NCBI GenBank assembly: GCA_002633005.1
Contig: NMRA01000151.1
Coordinates: 247,770 to 311,769, forward strand
Source of the DNA: Phoronis australis
Lineage: Eukaryota > Phoronida > Phoronidae
DNA length: 64,000 nucleotides
Direction: 5' to 3'
In this document: in pieces, positions 12,801 through 23,559 of the stretch
Layout of the letters: each line of letters starts with the position of its first letter
Position numbering within the stretch: position 1 is the stretch's first letter
Program-made: the position numbers and the translations under genes
Notes under the pieces: model-generated
Seen by the model: the letters and a program-made list of their open reading frames with translations, nothing else
The model's database searches: none
What the model was told of the DNA's origin: nothing

Positions 12801-15800
12801 TTTTTATTTTCAAGAATGCAGTTGTATTCAATACCATATTTTATTTTCATTTGATCTTGTGTGTTCAATAAAGCATGAATGGTATAAATGAGTTATTACC
12901 TGACTAATGTTGCGAAAGATTTTAGAAATATGTCCAAACTTGCCTACTTCAGATCATCACATCTCAGAAATGAATGATTAGACTGTCACGTTCTATGCTT
13001 TACACACTTTTCTCCAAAACACTGTTAGCAATAATTGTTCTAAAATGTTCTACTTTTACATCATTGGCTGGCAAAAAGTAAGACTTGATGATTTTCATGA
13101 AAAATTCTGTGGTTTGAGAAAAATAAATAATATTTTAACTGCGTACTATTTAAGATCTCAACTTGAACATGTATATCAAATGAAGTTTCACGAAGCCAAT
13201 TTCTGTAAAATTGTAGATATTTGGTCAAATGCAAAGACTTTTCAAACATGTCCTACATAACCTTAGTCATTACATCACCATCAACGTCATCACCAACACC
13301 ACAACCATCGCCATTATCACCATTTGCTGGTTAATATTTATCCCTTAACTTACAAAAGGTATAACTTTTCATGATAGGAACAAGCCAGGCAAGCCCAAGC
13401 AAGACATATTGAGAGCTTACAGAATTTTGCTCAACTTGTGCAAGCTGAACATCAAGACCTTGTTCCAAATGTAGAAGAATTTGACTGCCCAATATGCTTT
13501 GAAATCATTGATGTAGGAGACGGTGTCGTTTTAAGGGATTGTCTGCACTCCTTTTGTCGGTGAGTGGAATTGAACTTTTGCACAGACTAGATGTAAAACT
13601 TGTCTGTACAGAAGTTATCAAACCAGCTTAGGGATTTGCATTAATGTACAAGACAGTATAATTTTAATGTGACTATTGCATGTATAAGCAAACAGCGTAT
13701 GGAGACCATGTGTCTTTGTGATTTTGTTTAAATATCACAAAGAAGTATATGCAAACACTATATTTCAATAATAGCCTTTCAAGCAATGCGACATGTTTCA
13801 GTTTTATCATTAAAAGGATACCAAACACAGTTTTGACCTTTCAGCAGATATTAAAAACGACTTTCCCATCCAGTTCTCTGAAACAAAACAATGCTAACAC
13901 CTTCGACAACCCCCAAATGTTTGGAAGAAAATTTGAAAACTCCTTTCAAAGTCTACTAAATGGGCAAACATGACCTACGCTTTTAGCAAAATTACATGGC
14001 AACTGTGTGAAAAGACCACCTACCAAGAATGATAATGTCCAATTTGTGACACAGGGAGCATGAGTTTTTAGTTTATTCCTGCCTTTAACTTTGAAGATTG
14101 ACACCAATGGTGCATTAGCAGGTGACAGAATGGGATTGGTGGAAATCATCAAAACAGAGTATAATATAGTACCTCAATGGAATGCCTATGCTGTTTGCAC
14201 TGGATGGTGACCCGAGTTCCCAAACTGCTTATATCTAGCCATGTGACTCCCTCGCCACGCACTTAGCATCTTCTTAATAGCTCCACAATGTGGCCCACCG
14301 GCCTGACCACTGGACAACGAACTGTCCTCCCCACTGGGTGTTGAACTTGGCCTGTATTGACTCCCACTACTCAACATCGCTGTAGGGCTTCTTACAGGCT
14401 CTGGGCTGGAGACATCAGCACAGGGCGTAGTTCCCGGAATTGCATGCTCTGGTGTACGTTCAGAGGCACTGGTGACAGTAGATGAAGTGCCTCCAGTCAC
14501 TGTAGAGGCCACAGCTCGCGAGGCTACTCGCTTCAAAAATGCACTTCTCGGGGGTAGCAACGGGGCACTACCGGGAGTCAACACTGACAGTATGGCACCC
14601 TTCTTCATGCATTGTTTTGCAGGAACCTTCATCAATTTTGCATACATATCTCTTTAATAATCCAATGGCAGAAAATGCTTGCCACACACTCGGTAATTCT
14701 CCATTGTTTTGTACATTGCTTGGACGGTAATGCTGCATTCTTCACAAATGGGCCAAGTATGGCAGAGGGTGTCGTCTTCCGGAAAGCAGTGTAGTGCCAT
14801 ACCCAAAGAACGCACCCCGATATGCAGAACTGTGCTGCATGTTGAATGACTCGTAAACAAATGCAAATGACAGCCAAACTGATCTCAACCGAGGTAAAAT
14901 AATGAGTGACTCGACAGGTCACACAGTCAGACTACATGAAAACGAAATGGGCGGGAAATTCGTAACCCCCTAAATGTCACTTCCGAAGTAAGGCACTACT
15001 AGTTAAAAAAATATGGGAAGCCATTATTAACTGAAACAAATGTCTGGGATAATCAACGAACCATATTTTTACTAAAAATGGCATGAAAAAAGGTTTTCTT
15101 CTCCTTCAACCCAAATACCTCTCATTTACCAACTTGACTTCTTCATCAAAACACTGCCATCTCTGGTGCAAGTGATCAACTACAATGTTCATAATGTGTC
15201 ACATGAGTTTGCACAGCAAGTAGTTATCTTGAGTAATAAAATGTGATTTGCCATTCAACCACTATGGGATCCGTTGTATCATTTGAAGCTATATTATGCT
15301 CTCTTATACAGTTTCAAAATAAGATGATTGTATAGTCATGTCAGTGATTGTGATGAATGCTGCACATTGCTTTTTATAACATTGAAACAGCACAAGATAT
15401 TTGATATGCTAATTTGATTAGAGTGTTAGTCAAACACAAGGGTCATCATAATCCACTTTTGAACTGTGTTCTAGTACAAATGTGAGATGTTACAATTTTT
15501 TAAGTTAAAAGTTCACCATCCTGTAGGTACAACAATTGACCCATTGCAGGTTCCTCCCCCTTGAGAAAATTCACTTGGGAGTGACACCCGAGAAGCAGAC
15601 AATAAGTTTTACCCGACGTCTTGTTTGTTGGGTAAAATGGATGCTTGAAAACAAACGTGTGTCAAGAATGCTGCATTCTGATTGGTCAGTTAAGTCATCA
15701 CTCAAAATCTTGGCAATGCATCAATTAGTGATAATAACCCCTTGGTTTCTAGGGACTGTTTGGCAGATTCTATCAAGTACTGTGAAGAACCAGCCGTAAA

Positions 15801-18800
15801 GTGCCCGTTCAATGACGGTGATGTTACGTGCTCAGAGCTACTACAGGAAAGAGAGATTAAAGCAGTAAGTTTACTATTTTAATGTATCTAACTATGTTTG
15901 TTACCATGCATCACATTTGTTCAATTCATTTTCCTAAAGTATTGGCATTTTACCAGTGATACCATGGTTTTCAGATTCTTGGTAAGCACAGAAAAGAAAC
16001 GTACTGTGTCAACAACTAAATGATGCTTGAACGTTTGTAGTCATATGGCTGTGTTTTTGCAAAGCAATCTGACTTAATAAAGATTGCCATAACTCCTATA
16101 CTTGCATTGCTCCATTTAGTGGGATAGTAATCATCCCTTGTATCAGCACTATATGCAATGCACATGATGGGCACGTATCACCGCTCCGCGTTGCTCTCGT
16201 TCTAGAAGGTTGACTTCTCCAATCTACTTGCAGTTAGTATCGCCAGAAATCTATCAGAAGTACCTCCAGCGAGGCTTATCAACTGCCGAGAACCAAGCAG
16301 AGAACAGCTACCACTGCAAGACAGCCAATTGTGTAGGATGGTGCATCTATGAGGAAGAGGTGAACACATTCCGGTGCCCTGTCTGTGGCAAAAGCAACTG
16401 CCTGACATGCAAGGCAATACATGAGGGCCAGAACTGCAAACAGTATCAAGAGGATCTGGTTATCAGAGCTGCAAACAACGTGGCTGCAAGGCAGACGAAA
16501 GAGATGTTAGAGGTAACTTGAAAATGAGATAAAGGCAAATATTGTGACCTGTTGTCTAACTTTGTGTGCACCAAGTGCTTCAAACATGAACTAAAACTTG
16601 TAGGCTGCATTTTTGATAATTAATCAACATTGTTTAAACTTAAAACTTGGTGTCTTACCTTTGATGGTTTTTAATTGTTGAATTACTTACTAACTAAAGG
16701 TGATAAGGGTAACATGAGTGTGTCAACATGATGATCGACTGTTGACTGTGAAGAACTAGTTTAAGGTTCATTTTTTGATTGTTGTAAACGACAGATGATA
16801 CTGCTATTTTCATATTGATCGATCCTAATAGTCACCAGAAGAGCTAAGACCATGATTCTGCTACACCCTGACAGGGACACTCAGTGTTATAGAGATACTG
16901 CGGGAAAGTTGCTTCTGAGATGCATACATTTTTCAATTTTTGTGTTATCTAGAATTGGGTCGCTTTTTCACAATTTTGATGTAAATTTAGGGTGTCCGTT
17001 CACACTAAGTGGGTAAAAAATAGGATAGATCGCTATTTGTGCTTGATGTTACTTTTAATTTCAATGGTCTTATAATACTCTGCGTCGGAAACAGTGATCT
17101 GCGTTTAAGGCCTTAAGATTGGTTTGTTTCAAAAATAGGAAAATTGTATTTTTTCGTAGTGAAAGAATTTGTTTTGATGATCAATCAAAACACTTTTACC
17201 ATATTCGCCCTAATAAGTGCCAATAGTGCTTAGAAAAATTTGCTTCAGGGGGTGCTTATTATAGCCTAAGGTGTTTGAAACCCGGTCTCCGAAATGGGTG
17301 AAATCATAAGCTAGGATTCATCAAAGTTATGCTCTGTTATCCTCCTGTAAGCTATGACAGACTTTCTACAAAACTCTTTTGCATTGCTATCAAACTTCGT
17401 TGTTAAATTACGATCATTTTTCAGAAAATTGTGCTGAAATCCCATGGCGAAAACTCGCGGACTGATGCGTTGCTGCCTCGCGATCGCCAATAGGTCTACT
17501 TGAATTCTTGAATAAAAATACAGTTTCAACTCAACAGAAAAATACAATGTGAAACACTCTTTGATAGAAAGAAGAGGGAACTAACAGATCTTTAAACCTT
17601 AAAAAGTTGACAAATCCACCTCTTTAGGTTAGCAACTAATAGTTAACCTTAAGTTTATAGGTAATGTTTATTTGGCGGAAAGAACACACCAATGAAAGGG
17701 ATGGTTTTTTGGACCACTTACTGTATGATAACAAGGAATTTATAGAATAATGCTCTGGATGATAATTTGGAAATTTCATTCAGGTGTTGTAGAATGTGGT
17801 CAGTCTAAAGTTAAGTTGTTTTGTTACAGGCACTGGTGCAGAGTGGAGAAGCTATGAAATGTCCAAAATGCAATATCATCGTTCAGAAGAAAGAGGGCTG
17901 TGATTGGTTGAAATGTACCATGTGCAAAACAGAGATTTGCTGGGTGACGAAACAAGCTCGTTGGGGGCCTAAGGTACCTTTTAAGCTGTTGCCTTTGACT
18001 TTGACTTTCATGTTGCGCACAGTACAATTTCCATGCTTGTTACATTAAAGTTTCATTGGAATCTTTCAGAGCAAAACTTCTTGTGAAAATTTGACAAAAA
18101 TAGGTGTAACTCGATGTGCAAAACGAACTTTATTTATTCTCTCGCCTCAGCTGTTTTGTATTATTTTTATTTGAAGAATCACACTGAGGCTGTTCACCAT
18201 TGAAATGTGATTTTGATCATTGTGTGATGATTAAAATTAAACACTGTCTTAATTTTATAATATGATAGAGGGATTTTTTAATGCTGTGATCACTGATTAC
18301 CAAGTAGGATGTGCTGCTGCTGTCTTTTCGATTTTGAGCAAAACTAATAAAGTCCATTTTCAAAGGCTTATTGCATGTATGTTATAGATAGATCTTTGGT
18401 AATAATGAAGAAAAGCTAAATTCTTTTCTTAGTTGAGAAATCCCTGGGTACGACGGAGTATGTTCTGTTGAAATGGGTTCTGTTTTTGTCACTGAAATGG
18501 GTTTTGAGTTATGTATTGAAATGAGTGTATATTTCTAAGAGTTTTCGTATTGATATGAATGTTTTTTTCTCGTGATGGGTACACTTATTACAGACTTTTT
18601 TCTGAAGAAATCCCAGGGCAAAAACACTGACAAAATGTTATGTTCCACTTTTTATGCGCCTACATATTTGTATGTGGATGTATATTGCCGCCATCTCTGT
18701 CTGTCTGGGCGTCCAGCTTCCGCAGGTGTATCTCCTAAACCCTCACAGCATCTTGATGAGATGGAAAATGTGTTCCTATGAAGCTGACGGATGACGATGA

Positions 18801-19991
18801 ATTTTGGACAAACCAGGCTACTGCTGTGCCCCCTGGTGGCAATTTCATTTTTTTACGTTCGCCTCAGTCTCTATCTTCAATTCAACGGATTTTCTTGAAT
18901 TTGGTACATAGGCATCTTTTAATGAGACGACGATATCCTCCCGTTTTTGGATGGATTCGATGTATTTTGCGCCACCTAGTGACCATTTTCAATATTTTTG
19001 AGTCTGTTTTTGGGCATCCGCCCCACCATCAACCAAACTGCTCTAACGAAAATTGTCATGTATGTTCTTACTGTGAAGAGGGCGGCTAGCCATGATTTTC
19101 CGACAACTTCGACTACTGTGTCACCTCCTAGTGGCAGTTTTGTTTGATTTTGTGCCTATGACTATATCTCGTAAACACTGTGCAGGATCTTTATTAAATT
19201 TAGCAAGTATATATATACGAAATTGACAGCAGATGACAACAACTTTCGATAGATCGGACTACCAGTCTGTCCCTTAGTGGCAATTTTAATTTTTTATGTT
19301 TACCCAGGCTGTTTACATGTTAAAAGATCCTCAATGGATTTTCATAAAATTCACTTCACAACAGTGAGATAATTATTGATCTGTCAAGGGTTCTCGACAG
19401 CTTATTATTTAAAATGACTTATTGTTATTAAAAGGACATAGGCAAAAAATTGAATTTCAGGCCTCAAAAGCAGGGCCTCCTTTATTAATAAAGGGGGCCT
19501 CGCTTTTGAGGCCTGAAATTCAATTTTTTGCCTATGTCATTTTAATAAGAATAAGTCATTTTAAATAATAAGCTGTTTCTCTCTCTAATAGACAACAAAA
19601 TTTTGTGTCCTCCACACACAGACTTACCCTAGAGCAAGTTACTCGAGAAATGAGTTTTCGCTAAGTTTGGAAGCTGTGTGGACGTTACTTAAACTAGTGT
19701 AACTTACCCCACTTATGACAACTTACTCCACCATTATTAAATATATTGTCAAACAATTTGTAGGATTACAATAGCTACAAGTTAGTAACTGGAGTCTTTT
19801 TTCATACGGTCACTTTGACATCAAGTTAAAAAATTAATGGCACTTTTAAATTACTGTTTCACTCATCTTGTGATGATAATTTCATCAATGGTTGTCATCT
19901 GTTATTTCAGGGAAATGGTGACACCTCAGGAGGATGTCGTTGCCGTGTCAACGGAACACTGTGCCATCCAAACTGTGGCAACTGTCATTAG
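3695..19991 (+). CDS. RBCK1: RBCK1/HOIL-1 orthologue, RBR E3 ubiquitin ligase (10 coding exons)
   Basis: Joined exons: 3695-3876, 5810-5900, 6923-7160, 8264-8580, 9330-9503, 13378-13559, 15753-15864, 16234-16512, 17830-17973 and 19911-19991. They total 1800 nt, giving 599 aa plus TAG, and every junction keeps frame with GT-AG borders. Domain order matches vertebrate HOIL-1: ubiquitin-like domain (about 62-145), Ser/Gly-rich linker (171-276), NZF zinc finger (279-305), RING1 from CPICF at 371, IBR from Cys460, RING2 from Cys536. The family's catalytic Cys sits in the GCDW motif at about 549, and the chain ends in Cys-His as human HOIL-1 does. In vertebrates HOIL-1 is part of LUBAC with HOIP and SHARPIN and forms oxyester-linked ubiquitin on Ser/Thr; that role is inferred here. 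The protein is about 90 aa longer than the human one, mainly in the linker. The start is the ATG just after a splice acceptor (5'UTR from about 3683); upstream exons were not identified. Confidence 0.95.
5810..5900 (+). CDS. RBCK1: RBCK1 coding exon 2, first half of the UBL
   Basis: The 91-nt exon starts after GATTTTTTAG and ends before GTGAGTCCCT. It encodes the first beta strands of the ubiquitin-like domain ([20 protein letters not shown]). The first base completes the Asn codon begun in exon 1. Confidence 0.9.
6923..7160 (+). CDS. RBCK1: RBCK1 coding exon 3, second half of the UBL
   Basis: The 238-nt exon begins [19 protein letters not shown], typical of the second half of the HOIL-1/SHARPIN UBL that binds HOIP. 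It continues through [11 protein letters not shown]. The acceptor is AAAATTTTAG and the donor is GTGAGTTTAG after GGGAG, phase 1. Confidence 0.92.
8264..8580 (+). CDS. RBCK1: RBCK1 coding exon 4, disordered linker
   Basis: The 317-nt exon encodes about 105 residues rich in Ser, Gly, Pro and Gln between the UBL and the zinc finger. Low complexity and no recognised motif suggest disorder, and it accounts for most of the extra length over the human protein. Acceptor CGACTTGCAG; donor GTAAGTATCC. Confidence 0.85.
8603..8665 (+). repeat. Possible tRNA-derived SINE head
   Basis: TGGCCTTGTGGG near 8608 resembles a pol III A-box and GGTTCGAGACT near 8650 resembles a B-box, at tRNA-like spacing. It lies only about 25 bp past the exon 4 donor. 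No cloverleaf is convincing, so this is at most a decayed SINE head. Confidence 0.3.
9330..9503 (+). CDS. RBCK1: RBCK1 coding exon 5, NZF zinc finger
   Basis: The 174-nt, phase 0-0 exon encodes a complete Npl4-type zinc finger: Trp279, paired cysteines in GWQCQTC and CAMC, with the TF dipeptide that in this family contacts ubiquitin. A charged helix ([15 protein letters not shown]) follows. Acceptor CTGTTGTAG; donor GTGAGTATAC. Confidence 0.95.
9955..10167 (+). CDS. RBCK1: Possible alternative last exon of RBCK1 (short isoform)
   Basis: After a good acceptor (ATTCCTGTTGTAG) the sequence stays open in phase 0, exactly the phase left by exon 5. It encodes 70 residues, including [20 protein letters not shown], and stops with TAA at 10165-10167. 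AATAAA follows about 70 bases later. Using it would give a UBL-NZF protein of about 404 aa lacking RING1-IBR-RING2. Exon 5 to exon 6 already aligns to human HOIL-1 without a gap, so this exon is not needed in the full-length form. It could also be a chance ORF in an intron. Confidence 0.45.
   Translation, partial: ATRGGPQGDQLRTNDGNSAQDRDYLVLPGSDGKETVYPAKDIDPLVFHDLLEFGFDEQKERHDEKAKNQS
10239..10244 (+). other. AATAAA poly(A) signal after the alternative exon
   Basis: A canonical AATAAA lies 72 bases beyond the stop codon of the possible alternative last exon, where a short 3'UTR would end. Confidence 0.4.
11965..12470 (-). mobile_element. MITE-like element, GTATTCGCCGTAATAAC termini
   Basis: The left end ACCGTATTCGCCGTAATAAC (about 11967) is matched by an inverted right end near 12470 (GTTATCACGACGAATAC read forward). 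The interior, read on the - strand, matches the repeats at 17195-17525 and 42075-42390: AAACCCGGTCTCCGAAA, then TCTACAAAACT-like and AAATTACGATC-like blocks. About 500 bp with no ORF. It lies in the RBCK1 intron between exons 5 and 6. Confidence 0.65.
12496..12688. mobile_element. Small inverted-repeat element with CCACACA ends
   Basis: The left end (GTCCACACACACACACAG then GAGCAAGTTACC) is complementary to the right end (GGGTAACTTGCTCC then CCTGTGTGGAGG). It is related to the copy at 19609-19735. About 190 bp, non-coding. Confidence 0.6.
13378..13559 (+). CDS. RBCK1: RBCK1 coding exon 6, helix and RING1 start
   Basis: The 182-nt exon encodes a Gln/Glu-rich helix and then the first zinc ligands of RING1 (CPICF, then DCLHSFC). 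Acceptor TTCATGATAG; donor GTGAGTGGAA at 13560. It ends in phase 2, splitting an Arg codon. Confidence 0.95.
14186..14922 (-). pseudogene. THAP-domain gene relic in an RBCK1 intron
   Basis: Read on the - strand: HCFPEDD, then a Trp, then [15 protein letters not shown], then [11 protein letters not shown]. This is the order of a THAP zinc finger (FP motif, VCxxHF, basic residues, hydrophobic-Pro end). The first Cys pair (QFCISGC) lies in another frame. An in-frame TAA (14654-14656) interrupts the domain. Downstream, 153 codons rich in Ser/Pro/Thr stay open to 14186. Frame breaks plus a stop indicate a decayed copy, perhaps from a THAP-type transposon or a retained host gene. Orientation is opposite to RBCK1. 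Confidence 0.6.
15753..15864 (+). CDS. RBCK1: RBCK1 coding exon 7, rest of RING1
   Basis: The 112-nt exon completes the Arg codon and continues RING1 with [19 protein letters not shown], ending in LLQEREIKA, a block strongly conserved in HOIL-1. Acceptor TTGGTTTCTAG; donor GTAAGTTTAC. Confidence 0.95.
16234..16512 (+). CDS. RBCK1: RBCK1 coding exon 8, IBR domain
   Basis: The 279-nt, phase 0-0 exon holds the in-between-RING domain with its cysteines in [24 protein letters not shown] and NC near the end. The helix [20 protein letters not shown] leads to RING2. Acceptor TCTACTTGCAG; donor GTAACTTGAA. Confidence 0.96.
17195..17525 (+). repeat. Copy of the 12 kb MITE-like family
   Basis: Begins ATATTCGCCCTAATAAGTGCC and continues with TTTGAAACCCGGTCTCCGAAA, TTTCTACAAAACT and TTGAATTCTTGAATAAAAAT. 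The last blocks are nearly identical to 42180-42390. It lies in the intron between exons 8 and 9. Confidence 0.65.
17830..17973 (+). CDS. RBCK1: RBCK1 coding exon 9, RING2 with catalytic Cys
   Basis: The 144-nt, phase 0-0 exon encodes MKCPKC, then [10 protein letters not shown], then CKTEICW. The Cys of GCDW is the catalytic residue of HOIL-1-type RBR ligases (Cys460 in human from memory, about 549 here). Acceptor TTTGTTACAG; donor GTACCTTTTA. Confidence 0.96.
18650..19360 (-). repeat. Interspersed repeat with CTCF-like motifs, block 2
   Basis: Same family and orientation as 2385-3470. Boxes lie at 18826-18839, 18969-18982 and 19121-19134, separated by 130-150 bases. Unit phrases such as GTGCCCCCTGGTGGCAATTT and GCGCCACCTAGTGACCATTT are shared. 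It lies in the last intron of RBCK1. Confidence 0.75.
18826..18839 (-). promoter_or_regulatory. CTCF-consensus match inside repeat block 2
   Basis: On the - strand it reads CCACCAGGGGGCAC, an exact match to the CTCF core consensus, inside the last RBCK1 intron. Confidence 0.45.
19397..19576. mobile_element. Near-perfect 180-bp palindromic element
   Basis: Two arms of about 90 bp, from ACAGCTTATTATTTAAAATG to its complement ending AGCTGT, meet at an axis near 19486 (TTTATTAATAAAG) with almost no spacer. Only a few positions differ, for example TTATTGTTATTAAAAGGACA against TCATTTTAATAAGAATAAG. It is non-coding, in the last RBCK1 intron, and its transcript would form a long hairpin. Confidence 0.85.
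19609..19735. repeat. Copy of the CCACACA inverted-repeat element
   Basis: CCTCCACACACAGACTTACC, GAGCAAGTTACTC, GGAAGCTGTGTGGA and the GACAACTTACTCCA end match the element at 12496-12688. It starts 33 bases after the palindromic element. Confidence 0.55.
19911..19991 (+). CDS. RBCK1: RBCK1 coding exon 10, C-terminal zinc cluster
   Basis: The 81-nt exon encodes [13 protein letters not shown], then CHPNCGNCH and TAG. This C-terminal Cys/His cluster is the most recognisable HOIL-1 signature. The last residue is His, as in the human protein, where it is reported to matter for Ser/Thr selectivity. Acceptor TGTTATTTCAG. Confidence 0.96.
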   Translation, partial: GNGDTSGGCRCRVNGTLCHPNCGNCH

Positions 19992-20714
19992 TCTCTAAGT
20001 TTTAATATGCTAATTTATACGGGACTGTTCCTTTGGTTTGGTTGTATCAGGTCACTTTGTTTTGCTGTGCTGAACTGTTCTTGGAAGATGTTATTGCTTT
20101 TTTTAAATATACCACATCCAGTTTCCCAAAGTTTTTATTCATAATTTCAGCAATAAGTCGCTTCATAATCCAAATTCAGAAAGTCAGATTTTTATGTGTA
20201 GTGAAACAAACACACAGATTTTGATCTTGTTTGATGGAACTAAAAACACAACTTTGCAATTATTACCCTTGCATAGGCAGGCTGACTTGATAGACAGTCT
20301 GTCGTAGTTTCACATTATTGTTATACTCATTCCTAAGTTGACTTGACTCCTGATGGTCAGACTGTGCTCATCTGGGAGGCTCAACTTCCATTTACAAACA
20401 GATACATTTATTTAATAACTTGCCAAAAAGCAGTGTGTGAACATTGTCCGAGATGTACATTCCTGGAAAACTAGATTTTTTCAAAATTATTTTAACTATT
20501 TTAATCTTTAACTAATGCAAATTCATTGAATTACATTTGTGGCAACATTTGTCTCATAACTTCAAACCCCAGAATACAACCTCACTTTAAACCATGCAGT
20601 CACAATTATTAGTAGTCATGTTGTTCATCCAACTTTTCATTGTGTGTTATAGCAATACTTAGTGAGTTTGAATGGCACCTTCCAATGTGTTTAACTTGGC
20701 TGTAGCTTTGTAGC

Positions 20715-20720
20715 AATAAA
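20715..20720 (+). other. Likely RBCK1 poly(A) signal
   Basis: AATAAA at 20715-20720, with a second at about 20737, lies 720 bases after the RBCK1 stop in sequence without other genes. It is the best candidate for the 3' end. Confidence 0.5.
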
Positions 20721-20740
20721 AAATGATTGCTTGTAAAATA

Positions 20741-22549
20741 AATTGCGGTTTATTATAAAGGATGTGCTTCACTTTCATCCTGTATTCGTAACATCATCCC
20801 AGAGAGGAGATTAAAGCCCCAAGGAAAGCCACTTTTTGTTTTGGTTCATGTTTTGGGGTGCAACCTCCGCTTTGTTTTTTTTTAAACAAAGAGGTAGCAT
20901 TCTTCATTACACGTGATAGAATTGGGGACTAATAAAAGTCCATCGATCGCTTTAATGGTAACTATGATAGCCTGCAGTGCGGTGTGCTAGGTTGATATAT
21001 TATGTTACCGAATTGCGACTTCATGAATCTCGTCCGCGGGCTGCAGAAAATGAATCAAAACAGTCGAGTGGCAGGGCACGGCGACCGGCGCCGAATTTCG
21101 TTAAACTCCATGGCTGTATTAAGTTGGAAAAAAACCAATCATGGTTTTCCATGTTTAAAAGTCGATGAACTAATAAGTTATAAACTATTAAACTTTGCGA
21201 GGTACGAGGGATCTACCGTGTTGTCTTAAGCCCTATCATACTCGCGGTGGCTGGGATCATTACTAACACTGATCAGAGATAGCAACATCACTTCTTTTAA
21301 TATTCTTTCAATCTCTTTTGACCAGATTTTTACTATGAAGCAGTTGTACTTAACTTCTTCCCACTCGTCATTTTTATGACTGACAACTAGGCACTGGCAC
21401 TGAACCCCAGTGTCCAGAATTCAGGCCTCAAAACTCCCCGTTTGGCTATCACCATATTTGCACTTTTGTATATATTTCATGATTTGAGCTCTAATAAATA
21501 TTAAACTTGAACCAATGACATACGTCAGTTGTTTGTGCCGTGAAATGTGGCCGGCCGCCAGGGTTTAGTGTGATCTGGCTTCCACTAACTTTACTTAGTG
21601 AGAGTTGGGCCGGGGCTACATCAAATGTACGCGTGGGCAGAAAACGTATCTGCGTAAAGAAAGAGTTGTGTTTTCAAAACTTTCAGAGTCGTGTGTTGTT
21701 TGGACCTTCATTAATACACCGAGACAAAGCACGTCTTCAAAGTTTAGGTAAACAAAGTTTACAGCATACTGATTACAGGGTCACTGACTCGGAGCACGTT
21801 CTTAGGCATACGTATATTGTAATATCGGTTGAATTATAAGTTAAGTTTGAATAGCACGTACGCGGACAATAAGCCATTCACATTTATATCTGATCACAAT
21901 TCTCCCCCTGCTTTGAAAACAAACATTCGTTTAGATAATTTTCGGAAAGATTGTGAACTAAAATGATAGGACAAACACTACATACCACAGGCAAAATTCT
22001 ACATTCGAAGACGGCTTCTGTGAGAAAGAAATTCTCAACAGGAGAAGTTTGTAATGACACGTAAATAAGTATAACTTTTACCCCTTAGAGTAGACGCGAA
22101 ACGTTAAGTATTCTGTTCTTATTCCAAAGGGCTCGGCCTTGGTGCGAAGCTGTTTACTAAATTAAATATATCAACTTTTAATTGCGCCTTTGCGGGTAAA
22201 AGACTGACCCAATAGAATCTTTCTTGAGTAATCTAAATTATTTACCGGCGTTGAAAAAATTGCTGTTCTACTATTATTCTGCTGCTAAAATTGTGGTGTG
22301 ATCTTTTGCGTCGACTTTCGGCGCAATGAAATATTGCGTCACCTATTAGTCAGTTTCTTTTTCCCAGATTCTTCAATCAAACGTTCTCCCTCGAGGTTGT
22401 CTAAATGTCACAACAAATTGGTTTCACTTCATTATATGTTTTTGGAATTTGATATCAGTAAACCGAATTTTAGAACAGATTTTGCTGCGATGTTGTCATC
22501 ATCTAATGGGAGATGTCGAAAAATTTTTGGAAGTGGCGCGTGTCACAAA
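20741..22549. other. Intergenic sequence after RBCK1
   Basis: ORFs of 60-108 codons occur on + but show no splice pattern, homology or domain I recognise. Base composition is higher in GC than the flanks around 21.0-21.1 and 21.54-21.7 kb. Confidence 0.35.
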
Positions 22550-23270
22550 TGTACTAATTTCAAAACGACGACGTACATTTCTTTGTTACAAAGTACCAAT
22601 GCAGAGAATTACGCAAGAAAATGACGTCGGATATTTTTTCGTTTAAATGGCGGTAACAGGCATGGTGAATATCAATTGAGTTCCAGATTTTGCATGCACA
22701 CCCGCCGGTCTTCAGCTCATGTTGATACAAGCTTCACGACGAGGTGACGAGCGTATTTATTCGGTCTGCTTGCAATTTCGAGGTCTGTCGCAGCTCAATA
22801 CACAGTAACACCTTGCTGTATTTTGACAATAGTCTTCATACAGCTAGCTGGCTAAATAGGAAGGCTCTAGCTTCGAAACCATTTTTTACTTCGAAAGTGA
22901 CAACAAATATATTCAGAATGATGATGGATCATGGATGACATTATAACCGATCACATGTTTCCGTTTTCATGCGTCCATGATCTTAATCACTGCGTTATGT
23001 TAAAACCATTGTTTATGTTGTTCTTAAAATAAACTTTTGTTCTAATGCTATACCAAAATATTATGAAGTTATACAAAAATAAACAATAATTATCTGTGGC
23101 AAAGCGAATTATACAGCGTGATGAAGTGATGATCAAGAGCAATAACAGATGAGCGCGAATACGTGCTGCTTGTTGAGCATTCAGCGGCATGAAAACACTC
23201 GAGGTCGTAAAACAGCCAGCGTTGTATTCTGATTTTTGTGCAATTTTACTGTAAAATTTCAAATTTCTTG
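22550..23270 (+). repeat. Dispersed repeat, about 0.65 kb, copy 1
   Basis: Shares an ordered series of blocks with 42590-43200: TTGTTACAAA, GCAAGAAAATG, the CACAGATTTTG-like and GCCG-CGGTC-like blocks, CGACGAGGTGACGAG, then AATAAAC near the end. Similarity is moderate, so both copies are old. No ORF of note. Confidence 0.55.
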
Positions 23271-23559
23271 CTTGTTTTTATGCATAATGTACTGTATAAA
23301 GTCTCATACTAAGGGACAGAAATTATGCTTCCGCGATATTACTTAACTTTTGATTTTACCTCGCCGTCAGTAATTCAACATAAAGTTCACGTTGGTGTAA
23401 TGTCACGCACTTTGTATTTGTAGGTTGGTTCGATTTTACCACCTTTCAATAGTTGAACAAAAGTTGAACCGATGTCAAGACCGGAGTTGCCACTGGTGAA
23501 CGAACAGCGAACAGTTAAATGTTTGTTTGGTCAAAGTTCACCCGCTAAGACATAAAATG

